Source: Polaromonas sp. (GTDB lineage Bacteria > Pseudomonadota > Gammaproteobacteria > Burkholderiales > Burkholderiaceae_C). Taken from it: DNA of 64,000 nucleotides. Position numbers and translations under genes: made by a program. The stretch's first letter is position 1. Each line of letters begins with the position of its first letter. The DNA is taken from positions 62,001 to 126,000 of the forward strand of contig NZ_JAQSDN010000036.1 in assembly GCF_029945925.1 (NCBI RefSeq), given 5' to 3'. This document shows, piece by piece, positions 28,709 through 37,542 of this stretch. The notes under the pieces are model-generated. The model was not told the DNA's origin. It saw only the letters and a program-made list of their open reading frames with translations, and searched no databases.

Positions 28709-29161
28709 TCAAGCGCGCTGCTCGAACTCCCTGTCCCTGGCGCCGATCACCCCGGCTGCCAGATCGGCCAGTTCCCGCGTCAACAGCTCCAGGATGTCCT
28801 CCATCGTCACGACACCCGTCAGCCGGCCCGCCTCATCGACGATGACCAGCCGGCGCAGCCGGTGCCTGCGCATCAGTGCCACCGCGTCCACCGCATCCAT
28901 CCCGGGGGTCGCCAGGACAAGCTCGACGGACATGATGTCTCCGGCGGTGAACACCTCGGGGTCCAGCCCCTCGGCCATCAGGGCCAGCACCAGGTCCCTG
29001 TCGGTCAGGATGCCGACCGGTCGGCTCTTTTGCGCAGCATCAACAACAACGAGCGCGCCGACATGGTGCTTGCGCATCAGCTGGGCAGCCACAAAAGCCG
29101 AGGTCTCGGGCTCGACCACAGCCACCACGGCGGTTGCAAAATCTTTCAAACGAGTAGGCAT
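28709..29161 (-). CDS. CBS-domain pair protein
   Basis: I start at 29161 (MPTRLKDFATA) after AAAAGGAGTTGAAG; the frame is open further. The 150 residues are two tandem CBS domains: QLMRKHHVGALVVVD with VGILTDRDLV, and LMRRHRLRRLVIVDEAGRLTGVVTMEDIL. Such pairs bind adenine nucleotides and act as energy or redox sensors. No effector domain is attached. It is co-transcribed with a small cytochrome c and divergent from the helix-hairpin-helix gene. Confidence 0.88.
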   Translation of the reverse strand: MPTRLKDFATAVVAVVEPETSAFVAAQLMRKHHVGALVVVDAAQKSRPVGILTDRDLVLALMAEGLDPEVFTAGDIMSVELVLATPGMDAVDAVALMRRHRLRRLVIVDEAGRLTGVVTMEDILELLTRELADLAAGVIGARDREFEQRA

Positions 29162-29358
29162 CTTCAACTCCTTTTCGCCGCCTGGAGGCTTCTTTGTGGC
29201 GATACTGCAGCTTATGCCTTTCCCGGCGCCTGCAGCGTTGATCCAGCGCAACTACACGGGCAGGTCAACCTGGCGGCTGCAACAGCCGTTAAACGCAGGA
29301 CATCCCGGTGCACGGGAGGGATCACCTGCTTCAACCATCCCATTTGAGGAGCTTCCTG

Positions 29359-29850
29359 ATGTTCAAGAAACTGCTGGCCTTTGTCGCCACCATGTATGTC
29401 GCCATGGCCTTTGCTGCCGTCGACGTCAACACCGCCACTTCGGCGGAACTCGACGCCATCAAGGGCATTGGCCCGGTGAAGTCGGCGCTGATCATCTCCG
29501 AGCGCAAAAAGGCGCCGTTCAAGGACTGGAATGACTTTGTGACCCGCGTCAAAGGTGTGGGCACCGACAGCGCCGCCAAGTTTTCCGCCGATGGCCTGAC
29601 CGTCAACGGCACCAGCTACAAGGCCAGCGGCAAAGCCGAGGTCAAGGCCGACAAGCCGGTCACTGAAAAAGCCAGGGATGCCGCGGTCGCCACCAAAGAC
29701 GCCGTCAAGGGTGCGGCCATTGCCACCAAGGACGCGGCCAAAGAGACCGCCAGGGACGTCAAGGCCGCCGTGACCCCCAAAGCCGACACCAAGGCAGAAG
29801 TCAAGGCAGATGTGAAGGCCGGCGCCAAAACCGAACCTGCCAAAAAGTAA
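29359..29850 (+). CDS. Exported helix-hairpin-helix protein with Lys/Ala-rich tail
   Basis: I start at ATG 29359 after GAGGAGC. Residues 1–19 are a signal peptide (MFKKLLAFVATMYVAMAFA). Residues ~20–80 are a ComEA-like helix-hairpin-helix domain (VDVNTATSAELDAIKGIGPVKSALI), which in ComEA binds incoming DNA. Residues ~85–163 are a low-complexity Lys/Ala repeat (ATKDAVKGAAIATKDAAKET), resembling histone H1-like tails. The combination suggests a periplasmic or nucleoid-type DNA-binding protein; natural transformation is possible but unproven, since no other com gene is near. A hairpin terminator follows. Confidence 0.8.
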   Translation: MFKKLLAFVATMYVAMAFAAVDVNTATSAELDAIKGIGPVKSALIISERKKAPFKDWNDFVTRVKGVGTDSAAKFSADGLTVNGTSYKASGKAEVKADKPVTEKARDAAVATKDAVKGAAIATKDAAKETARDVKAAVTPKADTKAEVKADVKAGAKTEPAKK

Positions 29851-29870
29851 GCACCCTCCGCTTGCGCATC

Positions 29871-29894
29871 AACCCGCCTTGCGCGGGTTTTTTC
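29871..29894 (+). terminator. Terminator after the helix-hairpin-helix gene
   Basis: AACCCGC and GCGGGTT pair around CTTGC, followed by a run of T, 20 bases after the stop codon. Confidence 0.85.
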
Positions 29895-29973
29895 ATGCCT
29901 TTTCGGCCTTCAGCCCTTATCCCACAAGCGCACGCAGCTATCGAAAATATAGCAACTCAGCGAATGCTCCGGG

Positions 29974-31128
29974 TCAGGCCGGCGCGGTGTACCGGGCCAC
30001 AAAGCCGCGGTCGATGCGGTCTTTCAGGTACCACACCCAGCGCCCTTCCACGTGCAGGCTGCCCCAGGCGGCAATCGCGTAACGTCCGCCACAGGAAATC
30101 AGGTTCAGCGTGCGTCCGGGCGGCGCGTAAGGCAGAAGCGGCTGGCCCTGCCATGCAGCGCGCAGGTTGGCCAGCAGGGGCGGCCCGGCACGCACCGCAT
30201 AGACACCACTGCGCGGATGCGGCGCATCGACACGGCTGGCCACATCGCCGGCGGCAAACACATGGGCATGGCTGGTGCTTTGCTGAAAGCGGTTGACGGC
30301 CACGAACCCGGCGTCGTCCAGTGCCAGCCCGCTGCCGGCCAGCCAGCCCGGCGCCTGGGCACCGATGGCCAGCAAGGGAGCGTCGCAGGCCAGGCGCGCG
30401 CCGCCGGCCAGCTGGATTTCCCCGGCCGACATGCCCACGCAGGCATCGGGCAGCACCGTGATCTGCAGGCGCCGCAGGGCCTGCACCACCCGGCGCTGCA
30501 CACCAGCCGGGTAGTTCCAGGCCGGGGGCGGGCCACCGGTGACCAGGCTCACGCGGCCGCCCGGCGGGTAGTCGGCGCTCCGAAGCGCATGGGCTGCGGC
30601 CATGGCCAGTTCCAGCCCCGCCGCGCCCGCCCCCACCACCGCCAGATGAATCGGCCGGCTGCGGCCCAGCGCCGCCACCTGGGGCCACAACTGGCCGAAG
30701 GCTTCGATGGGCCGCACAAACAGGGCGTGTTCGCGCGCGCCGGGCATCTGCGCCTCCATGCTTTCGCGGTCCATCACGGGGCCGGTATTGAGGCTCAGCC
30801 AGTCCCAGGCCACGGTTTCACCGCCGGCCAGCGTCACGGTCTTCGCCTCGGCATCGAGGGCCACGCCGCTGCCCTCGATGTAACGCGCACCACAGCCCGC
30901 CAACAGGCCCGCCAGCGGAATGACGCACTGATCGAGCGCGTAATGTCCGGCCACAAAACCCGGCACCATGCCGGAATACAGCTGCCGCGGATACGGGGCA
31001 ATCACGGTGATGTTGAGGTCCGCCGGCCGGTTTTGCGCCAGGCTGTGCAGCACATGCACATGGGCATGGCCGGCGCCCAGCAGCACCAGGTGTTTCAGGC
31101 CCGGGCGTGTATTCGAAGTGGAAGTCAT
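29974..31128 (-). CDS. FAD-dependent pyridine nucleotide oxidoreductase (NDH-2/SelD-N type)
   Basis: The 384 residues have an N-terminal dinucleotide site (LVLLGAGHAHVHVL), the second one AVVGAGAAGLELAMAAA near residue 165 and the FAD ribityl motif HVFAAGDVASR near 290. The GAGHAHVHVL start and length match the oxidoreductase subgroup related to NADH:quinone reductase NDH-2 and to the domain fused to some SelD proteins. Its start overlaps the stop of the DUF3047 gene by 4 bases, and that gene follows the large TVP38 fusion gene, so the three are one minus-strand operon, probably involved in membrane redox reactions. The electron acceptor cannot be told. Confidence 0.8.
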   Translation of the reverse strand: MTSTSNTRPGLKHLVLLGAGHAHVHVLHSLAQNRPADLNITVIAPYPRQLYSGMVPGFVAGHYALDQCVIPLAGLLAGCGARYIEGSGVALDAEAKTVTLAGGETVAWDWLSLNTGPVMDRESMEAQMPGAREHALFVRPIEAFGQLWPQVAALGRSRPIHLAVVGAGAAGLELAMAAAHALRSADYPPGGRVSLVTGGPPPAWNYPAGVQRRVVQALRRLQITVLPDACVGMSAGEIQLAGGARLACDAPLLAIGAQAPGWLAGSGLALDDAGFVAVNRFQQSTSHAHVFAAGDVASRVDAPHPRSGVYAVRAGPPLLANLRAAWQGQPLLPYAPPGRTLNLISCGGRYAIAAWGSLHVEGRWVWYLKDRIDRGFVARYTAPA

Positions 31129-31886
31129 GGGGACAGTGTGACATCCCCGACATGGCCCAGGCTGCGGCCGCCGGTGTTGTCGGCATCGGCGCCCACCAGC
31201 ACGGCCTGCAGCGGCGGCACCGTATCACTTTCCTCGCCAAAGGCGCGGCGAAAATCAGCGCCCAGGTCGCGCGAATGGGCGACCCACTGGCCCAGCCGCT
31301 GCTCGCCGCTGTCCAGCACGATGAAACGCACGCGTGCGCTGTAGGCATTGGGCAGCAGGGTCCCCGGCGCCAGCGTGCCGTCCCAGACGTAACACAGGGT
31401 GGCGGACGGCAGCTTCTCGCCGCTGGCCGCACGCGCCAGGCGCAGCAGGTTGCGTTCGATCAGGCCGAGCCTGGCCAGCGGCATGTCAAACAGCGCACAC
31501 ACCTTGAGCGGGCTGTCGTCGCCCTCACGGCGGCGCAGGTCGCCCCCGCGCAGCGCTTCGTCCAGCCGCCAGCGCCAGCGCAGCCGCAGCCCGGCCTCGG
31601 GCACAGCCGCAGGCAGGTCATGCACCAGATTGCCATAAGACTTGTCCGCCTCGACCCGCAGCACCTTGCGCCCATCGAGTTCGACCAGGGCGTAACGGGT
31701 CAGCGGGATCTTGCCGCCCGGCACGCCCACCACGCGCCAGGGCGCCGGCGGCTGCACTCCGGGGGCCGATGAAAATGCGGTGAGAGCCGGGCCAGACGTC
31801 TGCGCCTGCGTGGCGGGAGCCCCCGCGCACAACAGAACGGCCAGCCCCGCCCCAAGCCGTTTGGTCATGGGCATCACAGGCTTCAT
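31125..31886 (-). CDS. DUF3047 exported protein
   Basis: The 253-residue protein has a signal peptide (MTKRLGAGLAVLLCAGAPATQAQ) and the DUF3047 body: TRYALVELDGRKVLRVEADKSYG, RLRWRWRLDE, LCYVWDG and an end region VGADADNTGGRSLGHVGDV. The fold is a jelly-roll-like domain of unknown function, probably periplasmic. It is the middle gene of a three-gene operon, one base from the fusion gene upstream and overlapping the oxidoreductase gene downstream. Confidence 0.82.
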   Translation of the reverse strand: MKPVMPMTKRLGAGLAVLLCAGAPATQAQTSGPALTAFSSAPGVQPPAPWRVVGVPGGKIPLTRYALVELDGRKVLRVEADKSYGNLVHDLPAAVPEAGLRLRWRWRLDEALRGGDLRRREGDDSPLKVCALFDMPLARLGLIERNLLRLARAASGEKLPSATLCYVWDGTLAPGTLLPNAYSARVRFIVLDSGEQRLGQWVAHSRDLGADFRRAFGEESDTVPPLQAVLVGADADNTGGRSLGHVGDVTLSP

Positions 31887-31887
31887 G

Positions 31888-34050
31888 TCAACCCCGCTTC
31901 CAGTCGTGGTAACGGCGCACCCATTCGAGCAGGCGTTTGGGCTGGTGCGCGCGTTTCCATTCGCCGGCCGCGTATTTGTTGGCCTCGGCCAGTGTGGGGT
32001 AGGTGTGGATGGTGGAGAGGATCTTGTTCAGCCCCAGACCGTGCCGCATGGCCAGCACATACTCGGCCAGCAGGTCGCCCGCATGCGTGCCGACGATGGT
32101 CACGCCCAGAATCGTGTCCTTGCCCGGCACGGTCAGCACCTTGACGAAACCGCGCGCCTCGCTGTCGGCAATGGCCCGGTCCAGGTCGTCCATGCCATAA
32201 CGGGTCACTTCAAAGGCGATGTTTTTCTCCCGCGCTTCCTGTTCGTTCAGGCCGACACGCGCCACCTCCGGGTCGATGAAGGTGGTCCAGGGAATCACCG
32301 AATAGTCGGCCTTGAACAGCCTGAACTCGCCAAACAGCGCGTTGACCGCGGCGTACCAGGCCTGGTGCGCCGCCACATGGGTAAGCTGGTAGGGTCCGGC
32401 CACGTCGCCCGCCGCATAGATGTTGGGGTACATCGTCTGCAGGTAGTCGTTGGTGTCCACCGTGCGCTGCACCGGGATGCCGAGTTCTTCCAGCCCATAA
32501 CCCTCCAGCCGCGCGACCCGCCCGACGGCGCAGATCAGCTGGTCAAAATCAAGGCGCTGTTCGCTGCCGCCGTGTTCGACGACCAGCGTTTTCACGCCAC
32601 CGGATGTTTCGCAGCGCAGCGCCTTGTGGCCGGTCAGCACCCGCACGCCATCGGCGGCCAGCGCCTGGCGCGCCAGTTCCGACACCTCCACATCTTCACG
32701 CAGCATCACGCGCGGCGCCATCTCGACCTGCGTGACCTGCGAACCGAGCCGGGCGAAGGCCTGCGCCAGTTCACAGCCGATCGGGCCGCCGCCGAGGATC
32801 ACCAGACGCCGCGGCACCTCATCGAGTTGCGCGAAGGTCTCCCACAGGGTGTCGCTGGTCATGTAGCCGGTGTCGTCCAACCCCGGCAGTGGCGGCACCA
32901 GGGGACGCGCGCCCGCCGCGATCACGATGCTGCGTGTCGTCAGGGTCTGGGTGCCGCCTTCGTTGAGGGTGATTTCCACCGTCCAGGGGTTGACGATGCG
33001 CGCATGGCCCTGCAGCACCTCCACCCCCAGGCCGGTGTAACGTTCGAAGCTGTCATGCGGTTCAATGGCGCGGATGACCGCCTGAATCCTTTGCATCACT
33101 GCCTTGAAACTGAACACCGGCGTATTGTTGCTCAGGCCATAACTCGCGCCATGGCTCATCTGGTGCGCCAGCTTGGCGCTGCGGATCAGCGCCTTGGACG
33201 GCACACAACCGTAGTTCAGGCAGTCGCCGCCCATCTTGTGGGCTTCCACCAGCGTGACCTTGGCCTTGACCACCGCGGCGATGTAGGCCGAGACCAGACC
33301 GCCGGCGCCGGCGCCGATCACGATGAGGTTGCGGTCAAACCGCGCCGGGCGCACCTTGGCCCAGCGCGCGTAGACCTTGCGGCGCTTGAGAAACTGCAGC
33401 AGCTTGTTGACCGCCAGCGGCAACACGCCGAGCAGCACAAAGGAGCCGATCAGCGCCGGCGAGGCAATCGACTGCAGCGAATCGATCTTCGCGATCTGCG
33501 TGCCGGCATTCACATAGACCACGGTGCCGGCCAACATGCCGAGCTGGCTGACCCAGAAGTAGGTCCAGGTCCTGATGCGGGTCAGCCCCATCAGCAGGTT
33601 GAGCGCAAAAAACGGCACGACCGGAATCAGCCGCAGCGAGAACAGGTAAAAAGCGCCCTCCTTTTCAATGCCCTTGTTGATCTCGTCCAGCCGCTTGCCG
33701 AAACGGGCCTGGATGCTGCCCTGCAGCAGGTAACGCGCCGCCAGCATGGCCAGCGTCGCCCCCAGGGTCGAGGCGAAAGACACCACGATGGTCCCCAGCA
33801 CCAGGCCAAAGCCGGCGCCGGCCGCCAGCGTCATGATGACAGCGCCGGGCAGCGACAAGCCGGTGACGGCAACGTAAACGGCAAAAAACACCAGCGTCAC
33901 CCACACCGGCTTCTGCTCAAAAACCGCCTGAAAAGAGGACTGGCTCTCCTTGAGGAAGGCCAGGCTCAAATAAGAGCCCAGATCCAGCGCAAAAAAGGCG
34001 CTTATGCCCGCCAGCAGCAGCGCGGCGATAAAAAGTTTGCGTGAATTCAC
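31888..34050 (-). CDS. Fusion of TVP38/SNARE-associated membrane domain and mercuric-reductase-like flavoenzyme
   Basis: Of 720 residues, ~1–225 are a TVP38/TMEM64 (VTT) membrane domain with the signature LSLPGAVIMTLAAGAGFG and RLIPVVPFFALNLLMGL. Residues ~240–710 are a class I pyridine nucleotide-disulfide oxidoreductase: FAD site LIVIGAGAGGLVSAYIAA, redox disulfide GGDCLNYGCVPSK, NAD site LVILGGGPIGCELA, IYAAGDVAGPYQLTH and dimerisation domain THVAAHQA…HTYPTLAEA. It lacks the C-terminal Cys pair of true MerA, so mercury reduction is unlikely. The enzyme would be tethered to the membrane, perhaps reducing a lipid-soluble or periplasm-linked substrate. It is first in an operon with the DUF3047 and NDH-2-like genes. 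Confidence 0.85.
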   Translation of the reverse strand: MNSRKLFIAALLLAGISAFFALDLGSYLSLAFLKESQSSFQAVFEQKPVWVTLVFFAVYVAVTGLSLPGAVIMTLAAGAGFGLVLGTIVVSFASTLGATLAMLAARYLLQGSIQARFGKRLDEINKGIEKEGAFYLFSLRLIPVVPFFALNLLMGLTRIRTWTYFWVSQLGMLAGTVVYVNAGTQIAKIDSLQSIASPALIGSFVLLGVLPLAVNKLLQFLKRRKVYARWAKVRPARFDRNLIVIGAGAGGLVSAYIAAVVKAKVTLVEAHKMGGDCLNYGCVPSKALIRSAKLAHQMSHGASYGLSNNTPVFSFKAVMQRIQAVIRAIEPHDSFERYTGLGVEVLQGHARIVNPWTVEITLNEGGTQTLTTRSIVIAAGARPLVPPLPGLDDTGYMTSDTLWETFAQLDEVPRRLVILGGGPIGCELAQAFARLGSQVTQVEMAPRVMLREDVEVSELARQALAADGVRVLTGHKALRCETSGGVKTLVVEHGGSEQRLDFDQLICAVGRVARLEGYGLEELGIPVQRTVDTNDYLQTMYPNIYAAGDVAGPYQLTHVAAHQAWYAAVNALFGEFRLFKADYSVIPWTTFIDPEVARVGLNEQEAREKNIAFEVTRYGMDDLDRAIADSEARGFVKVLTVPGKDTILGVTIVGTHAGDLLAEYVLAMRHGLGLNKILSTIHTYPTLAEANKYAAGEWKRAHQPKRLLEWVRRYHDWKRG

Positions 34051-34280
34051 GGCTGTCCTTTGTTGTTGTTCTAGGCCATCAGTCGGACAAAAAGCCAGGT
34101 TCTTACAAAAACAGGGGCCGGCGGTGTAAGAAATCCCGCCCGGCGGCGACCAAGCTGTCAGAAGGTCTTAACACCGGGCTAATACCGCCGGCTGCAAAAC
34201 TCGCTCAAAATCGATCAATGGGGCAGATGGTCTTGAGCCGCAGCCCGCAAGCAGTCTAAATCAACAAGGAACCCGCAAGC

Positions 34281-35159
34281 ATGACCCAGGCACTGGTAGG
34301 CATCATCGGAGGCAGCGGCCTCTACCAGATGGATGCGCTCGACAACGCACAGGAGCATGTGATGGACACGCCCTTCGGCGCTCCCTCCGACGTGCTGGTC
34401 AGCGGCAGCGTCCACGGCGTTCCCGCCGTGTTTCTGGCCCGTCATGCGCGCGGCCACCGCCTGCTGCCCTTCGAGGTGCCCTACCGCGCCAACATCCACG
34501 CCATGAAGCAGCTCGGCGTGCGTTACATCGTCTCGGTGTCGGCGGTGGGTTCGCTGCGCGAGGACTTCAAACCGCTGGACATGGTGCTGCCCGACCAGTT
34601 CATCGACCTGACCAAACGCCGCGACAGCACTTTTTTCGGCAGTGGCGCGGTCGCCCATGTCTCCATGGCGCAGCCGGTCTGCCCCGCCGCCGCCGCCGTG
34701 CTGGCGCGTGCGGTGCGCAGCGTGCTGGCCGCCGATGCCTCGGGCCTCGGCGTCAGCCTGCACGAAGGCGGCACCTATGTGTGTATCGAGGGCCCGCAGT
34801 TTTCCAGCTTGGCCGAATCCCATTGGTACCGCAGCATGGGCGCCGGCGTGATCGGCATGACCAACATGCCCGAGGCCAAACTCGCGCGCGAGGCGCAGAT
34901 CGCCTACACCACACTGGCCATGGTGACCGACTTCGATTGCTGGCACCCGCGCGAGGCCCAGGTCAACGCCAACATGGCGCTGGCCAACCTGCTCAAAAAC
35001 GCGGGCCGCGCCCAGCAGGTGGTGGCTGAGGCGATACGCCTGCTGGGCGCCGAACAACCGGCCAGCGAGGCCCACACCGCGCTGCACAACGCGCTGGTCA
35101 CCCAGCCCGACGCCATGGCCCCCGAGGTGCGCGCGCGCCTGGCCGCGCTCCTGCCCTGA
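34281..35159 (+). CDS. mtnP: MTAP-type purine nucleoside phosphorylase
   Basis: The 292 residues match S-methyl-5'-thioadenosine/thioinosine phosphorylases: LVGIIGGSGLYQ, RHARGHRLLPFEVPYRANI, SVSAVGSLRED, TYVCIEGPQFSSLAES and GMTNMPEAKLAREA. It splits a 5'-thio- or related nucleoside with phosphate. It is the first gene of a run containing arsS, two nucleotide-sugar genes and arsM, the set associated with arsenosugar synthesis. In that pathway a phosphorylase is thought to remove adenine from 5'-deoxyadenosyl-arsenicals. That role is inference from context; methionine salvage is the alternative. The start follows AAGGAACCCGCAAGC. Confidence 0.82.
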   Translation: MTQALVGIIGGSGLYQMDALDNAQEHVMDTPFGAPSDVLVSGSVHGVPAVFLARHARGHRLLPFEVPYRANIHAMKQLGVRYIVSVSAVGSLREDFKPLDMVLPDQFIDLTKRRDSTFFGSGAVAHVSMAQPVCPAAAAVLARAVRSVLAADASGLGVSLHEGGTYVCIEGPQFSSLAESHWYRSMGAGVIGMTNMPEAKLAREAQIAYTTLAMVTDFDCWHPREAQVNANMALANLLKNAGRAQQVVAEAIRLLGAEQPASEAHTALHNALVTQPDAMAPEVRARLAALLP

Positions 35160-35178
35160 ACCCCCACGGACCCCATTC

Positions 35179-36141
35179 ATGCACGACACCCTTCCCCTGC
35201 TGAAAAAAACGCACTTCCCGGCCATCCGCCGTGCGCGGCTCGACACCTTGCAGGTCAACCTCGGCTACAAATGCAACCAGAGCTGCCTGCATTGCCATGT
35301 CAACGCCGGACCGAACCGCACCGAAATGATGGACGCGGACACCCTGGCGCTGATCCCGCAGGTGCTGGCCGCGCGCGGCTTGGGCACGCTGGACCTGACC
35401 GGCGGCGCCCCCGAACTGCATGAGGGCTTTCGCGCGCTGGTGCGTACCGCGCGGGCGCAGGGTGTGCGTGTGATCGACCGCTGCAACCTGACCATCCTGT
35501 TCGAGCCCGGGCAGGAGGGGCTGGCCGAATTTCTGGCAGCGCAAGGCGTGGACATCGTGGCCTCCATGCCCTGCTACTCGGCCGCCAATGTCGACAAGCA
35601 GCGCGGCGAGGGCGTGTTCGACCTCAGCATCGCGGCCCTGCAAAAACTCAACCAGCTCGGCTACGGCCAGAACGACTCCGGCCTGTCACTGAACCTGGTC
35701 TACAACCCGCAGGGCGCGTCGCTGCCGCCCGACCAGCAGGCGCTGCAGGCCGACTACAAGCGCGAGCTGCTGGCGCATTTCAGCATTGTCTTCAACGAGC
35801 TGTACGCGCTGACCAACATGCCGATCCAGCGTTTTGGCTCGACCCTGGTGTCCAAAGGCACGTTTGACAGCTACATGGATTTGCTCAAGGGCAGCTTCCA
35901 GCCCCAAAACCTGCCCGGCGTGATGTGCCGCAACACGGTCAGTGTGGACTGGCAGGGCTGGCTGTCGGACTGCGACTTCAACCAGCAGCTCGGCCTGCCG
36001 CTGGGCACCTCGGGCCTGCAGCGCCATCTGCGTGACTTGCTCAGCAGCGGCATCGATGAGCAGTCCATCCGCGTGGCGGGCCACTGTTATGGCTGCACCG
36101 CCGGTCAGGGCAGCAGCTGCGGCGGCGCGCTGGAGCACTGA
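35179..36141 (+). CDS. arsS: Arsenosugar biosynthesis radical SAM protein
   Basis: The 320 residues have the radical SAM CxxxCxxC in NLGYKCNQSCLHCH near residue 37, LDLTGGAPELHEGFR, and a C-terminal cluster region (GHCYGCTAGQGSSCGGALEH) typical of ArsS. ArsS joins a 5'-deoxyadenosyl group to dimethylarsenite, giving the precursor of arsenosugars. The arsM gene for the preceding methylation is three genes downstream. 19 bases separate it from mtnP. Confidence 0.92.
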   Translation: MHDTLPLLKKTHFPAIRRARLDTLQVNLGYKCNQSCLHCHVNAGPNRTEMMDADTLALIPQVLAARGLGTLDLTGGAPELHEGFRALVRTARAQGVRVIDRCNLTILFEPGQEGLAEFLAAQGVDIVASMPCYSAANVDKQRGEGVFDLSIAALQKLNQLGYGQNDSGLSLNLVYNPQGASLPPDQQALQADYKRELLAHFSIVFNELYALTNMPIQRFGSTLVSKGTFDSYMDLLKGSFQPQNLPGVMCRNTVSVDWQGWLSDCDFNQQLGLPLGTSGLQRHLRDLLSSGIDEQSIRVAGHCYGCTAGQGSSCGGALEH

Positions 36142-36152
36142 GCAACTGGCCC

Positions 36153-36836
36153 ATGGCGGCACACCGACTTTCCATCGTCATGCCCGTGCTCAACGAAGCC
36201 GCGGGCCTGGGCGCGGCCCTGCAGGCGCTGGCACCGTTGCTGGCACGCGGCGCTGAACTCATCGTGGCCGACGGCGGCAGCAGCGACCACAGCGCCGCAC
36301 TGGCCCAGGCCGGCGGCGCGCAAGTCGTCAACGCGCCGCGCGGCCGGGCGCTGCAAATGAACACCGGGGCCGCGCAGGCCCGCGGCGATGTGTTGCTGTT
36401 TCTGCATGCCGACACCGTGCTGCCCGCGAGCGCCGACGCGCTGGTCAGCGAAGCCCTGGCCGGCGGTTCGCGGGTCTGGGGCCGTTTTGACGTGCTTATC
36501 ACGGGCCGCCCCGCCATGCTCAAACTGATTGCCGCCCTGATGAACCTGCGCTCGCGCCGGACCGGCATCGCCACCGGCGACCAGGCGATGTTCATGACCC
36601 GCGCGGCGTTCGAGGCCGTCGGTGGGTTTCCGGTCCAGCCGTTGATGGAAGACATCGAAATGTCCCGGCGCCTGCTGAAGCTGTCGCGCCCGGCCTGCCT
36701 CAAAGCCAAGGTGCAGACTTCGGGCCGGCGCTGGGAAAGCCGCGGTGTCTGGCGCACCGTGCTGCTGATGTGGCGCTTGCGTTTTGCCTACTGGCGCGGC
36801 GCGTCGCCGGAACGGCTGGCCGAGTTGTACCGGTGA
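36153..36836 (+). CDS. Arsenosugar-type glycosyltransferase (TIGR04283 family)
   Basis: The 227 residues form a GT2-fold glycosyltransferase: LSIVMPVLNEAAGLGAALQAL at the N terminus, ELIVADGGSSDHS, the DxD-type LFLHADTVLP and GVSP-like acceptor region TGIATGDQAMFMTRAAF. Members of this family lie beside arsS and arsM in many genomes. The sugar donor is not known. It is 11 bases after arsS. Confidence 0.85.
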   Translation: MAAHRLSIVMPVLNEAAGLGAALQALAPLLARGAELIVADGGSSDHSAALAQAGGAQVVNAPRGRALQMNTGAAQARGDVLLFLHADTVLPASADALVSEALAGGSRVWGRFDVLITGRPAMLKLIAALMNLRSRRTGIATGDQAMFMTRAAFEAVGGFPVQPLMEDIEMSRRLLKLSRPACLKAKVQTSGRRWESRGVWRTVLLMWRLRFAYWRGASPERLAELYR

Positions 36837-36843
36837 ACACGCC

Positions 36844-37509
36844 ATGACCCGTCTCGTGATTTTTGCCAAGGCGCCGCAGCCCGGCGCCGTCAAGACCCGG
36901 CTGATTCCCGCGCTCGGTGCGGACGGCGCGGCGGCGCTGGCACGCGCGATGCTGGCGCACACGCTGCAACAGGCCCTGGCGGCCGGCCTGGACGCGGTGG
37001 AGCTGTGTTTGAGCCCGGCGCCCGGTGACCCGGCCTGGCGCAGCGTGGCACTGCCTGCAGGGGTGGACTACACGGCGCAGGGCGAGGGCGACCTCGGTGA
37101 ACGCATGGACCGCGCGATGCAGCGCGCCCTCACCCTGCACCCGGGCCCGGTGCTGCTGATCGGCACCGACTGTCCGGCCCTGGGCAGCGACCACCTGCGC
37201 GAGGCGGCCCGGCAACTGGCGCAACACGACGCCGTGCTGCTGCCCGTGGCCGACGGCGGTTATGTGCTGATCGGCCTGCAGGCGCCCTGCCCCGCACTCT
37301 TTACGCACATGGCGTGGAGCACTTCGGCGGTCGCCGCCGAAACGCTGCACCGCCTGGCCGCGCTGGGCCTGCGCGTGTGGCAGGGGCCGATGCTGCATGA
37401 CATCGACGAAGCGGCGGACCTGGCCCACCTGCCGGCCAGCTTCATGACCGCGAAACATCAAGCCAAATCAGCCTCCAGCCCAATCAGAACAAGCGCCAGC
37501 AGCTCCTGA
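36844..37509 (+). CDS. Arsenosugar-type nucleotidyl/glycosyl transferase (TIGR04282 family)
   Basis: I start at ATG 36844 (MTRLVIFAKAPQPGAVKTRL), 7 bases after the previous stop. The 221 residues match the DUF2064/TIGR04282 family with a GT-A-like fold: QGEGDLGERMDRAM, VLLIGTDCPALGSDHL, ADGGYVLIGLQ. It is a constant partner of the TIGR04283 gene and is probably involved in making or transferring the sugar part. The C-terminal ~25 residues are Ser/Ala-rich and unconserved. Confidence 0.85.
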   Translation: MTRLVIFAKAPQPGAVKTRLIPALGADGAAALARAMLAHTLQQALAAGLDAVELCLSPAPGDPAWRSVALPAGVDYTAQGEGDLGERMDRAMQRALTLHPGPVLLIGTDCPALGSDHLREAARQLAQHDAVLLPVADGGYVLIGLQAPCPALFTHMAWSTSAVAAETLHRLAALGLRVWQGPMLHDIDEAADLAHLPASFMTAKHQAKSASSPIRTSASSS

Positions 37510-37542
37510 TTCCATAGCAACTCACTTCCGGAAAAATGCCCC

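Noticed and set aside
31711-34044. A 777-codon open frame antisense to the TVP38 fusion gene
   Set aside because: The His/Arg/Gln-rich composition is typical of an antisense shadow; the minus-strand gene has clear motifs.
31888-34050. Mercuric reductase (merA)
   Set aside because: The redox disulfide is present but the C-terminal Cys pair and the N-terminal metal-binding domain of MerA are absent, and no mer genes are near.
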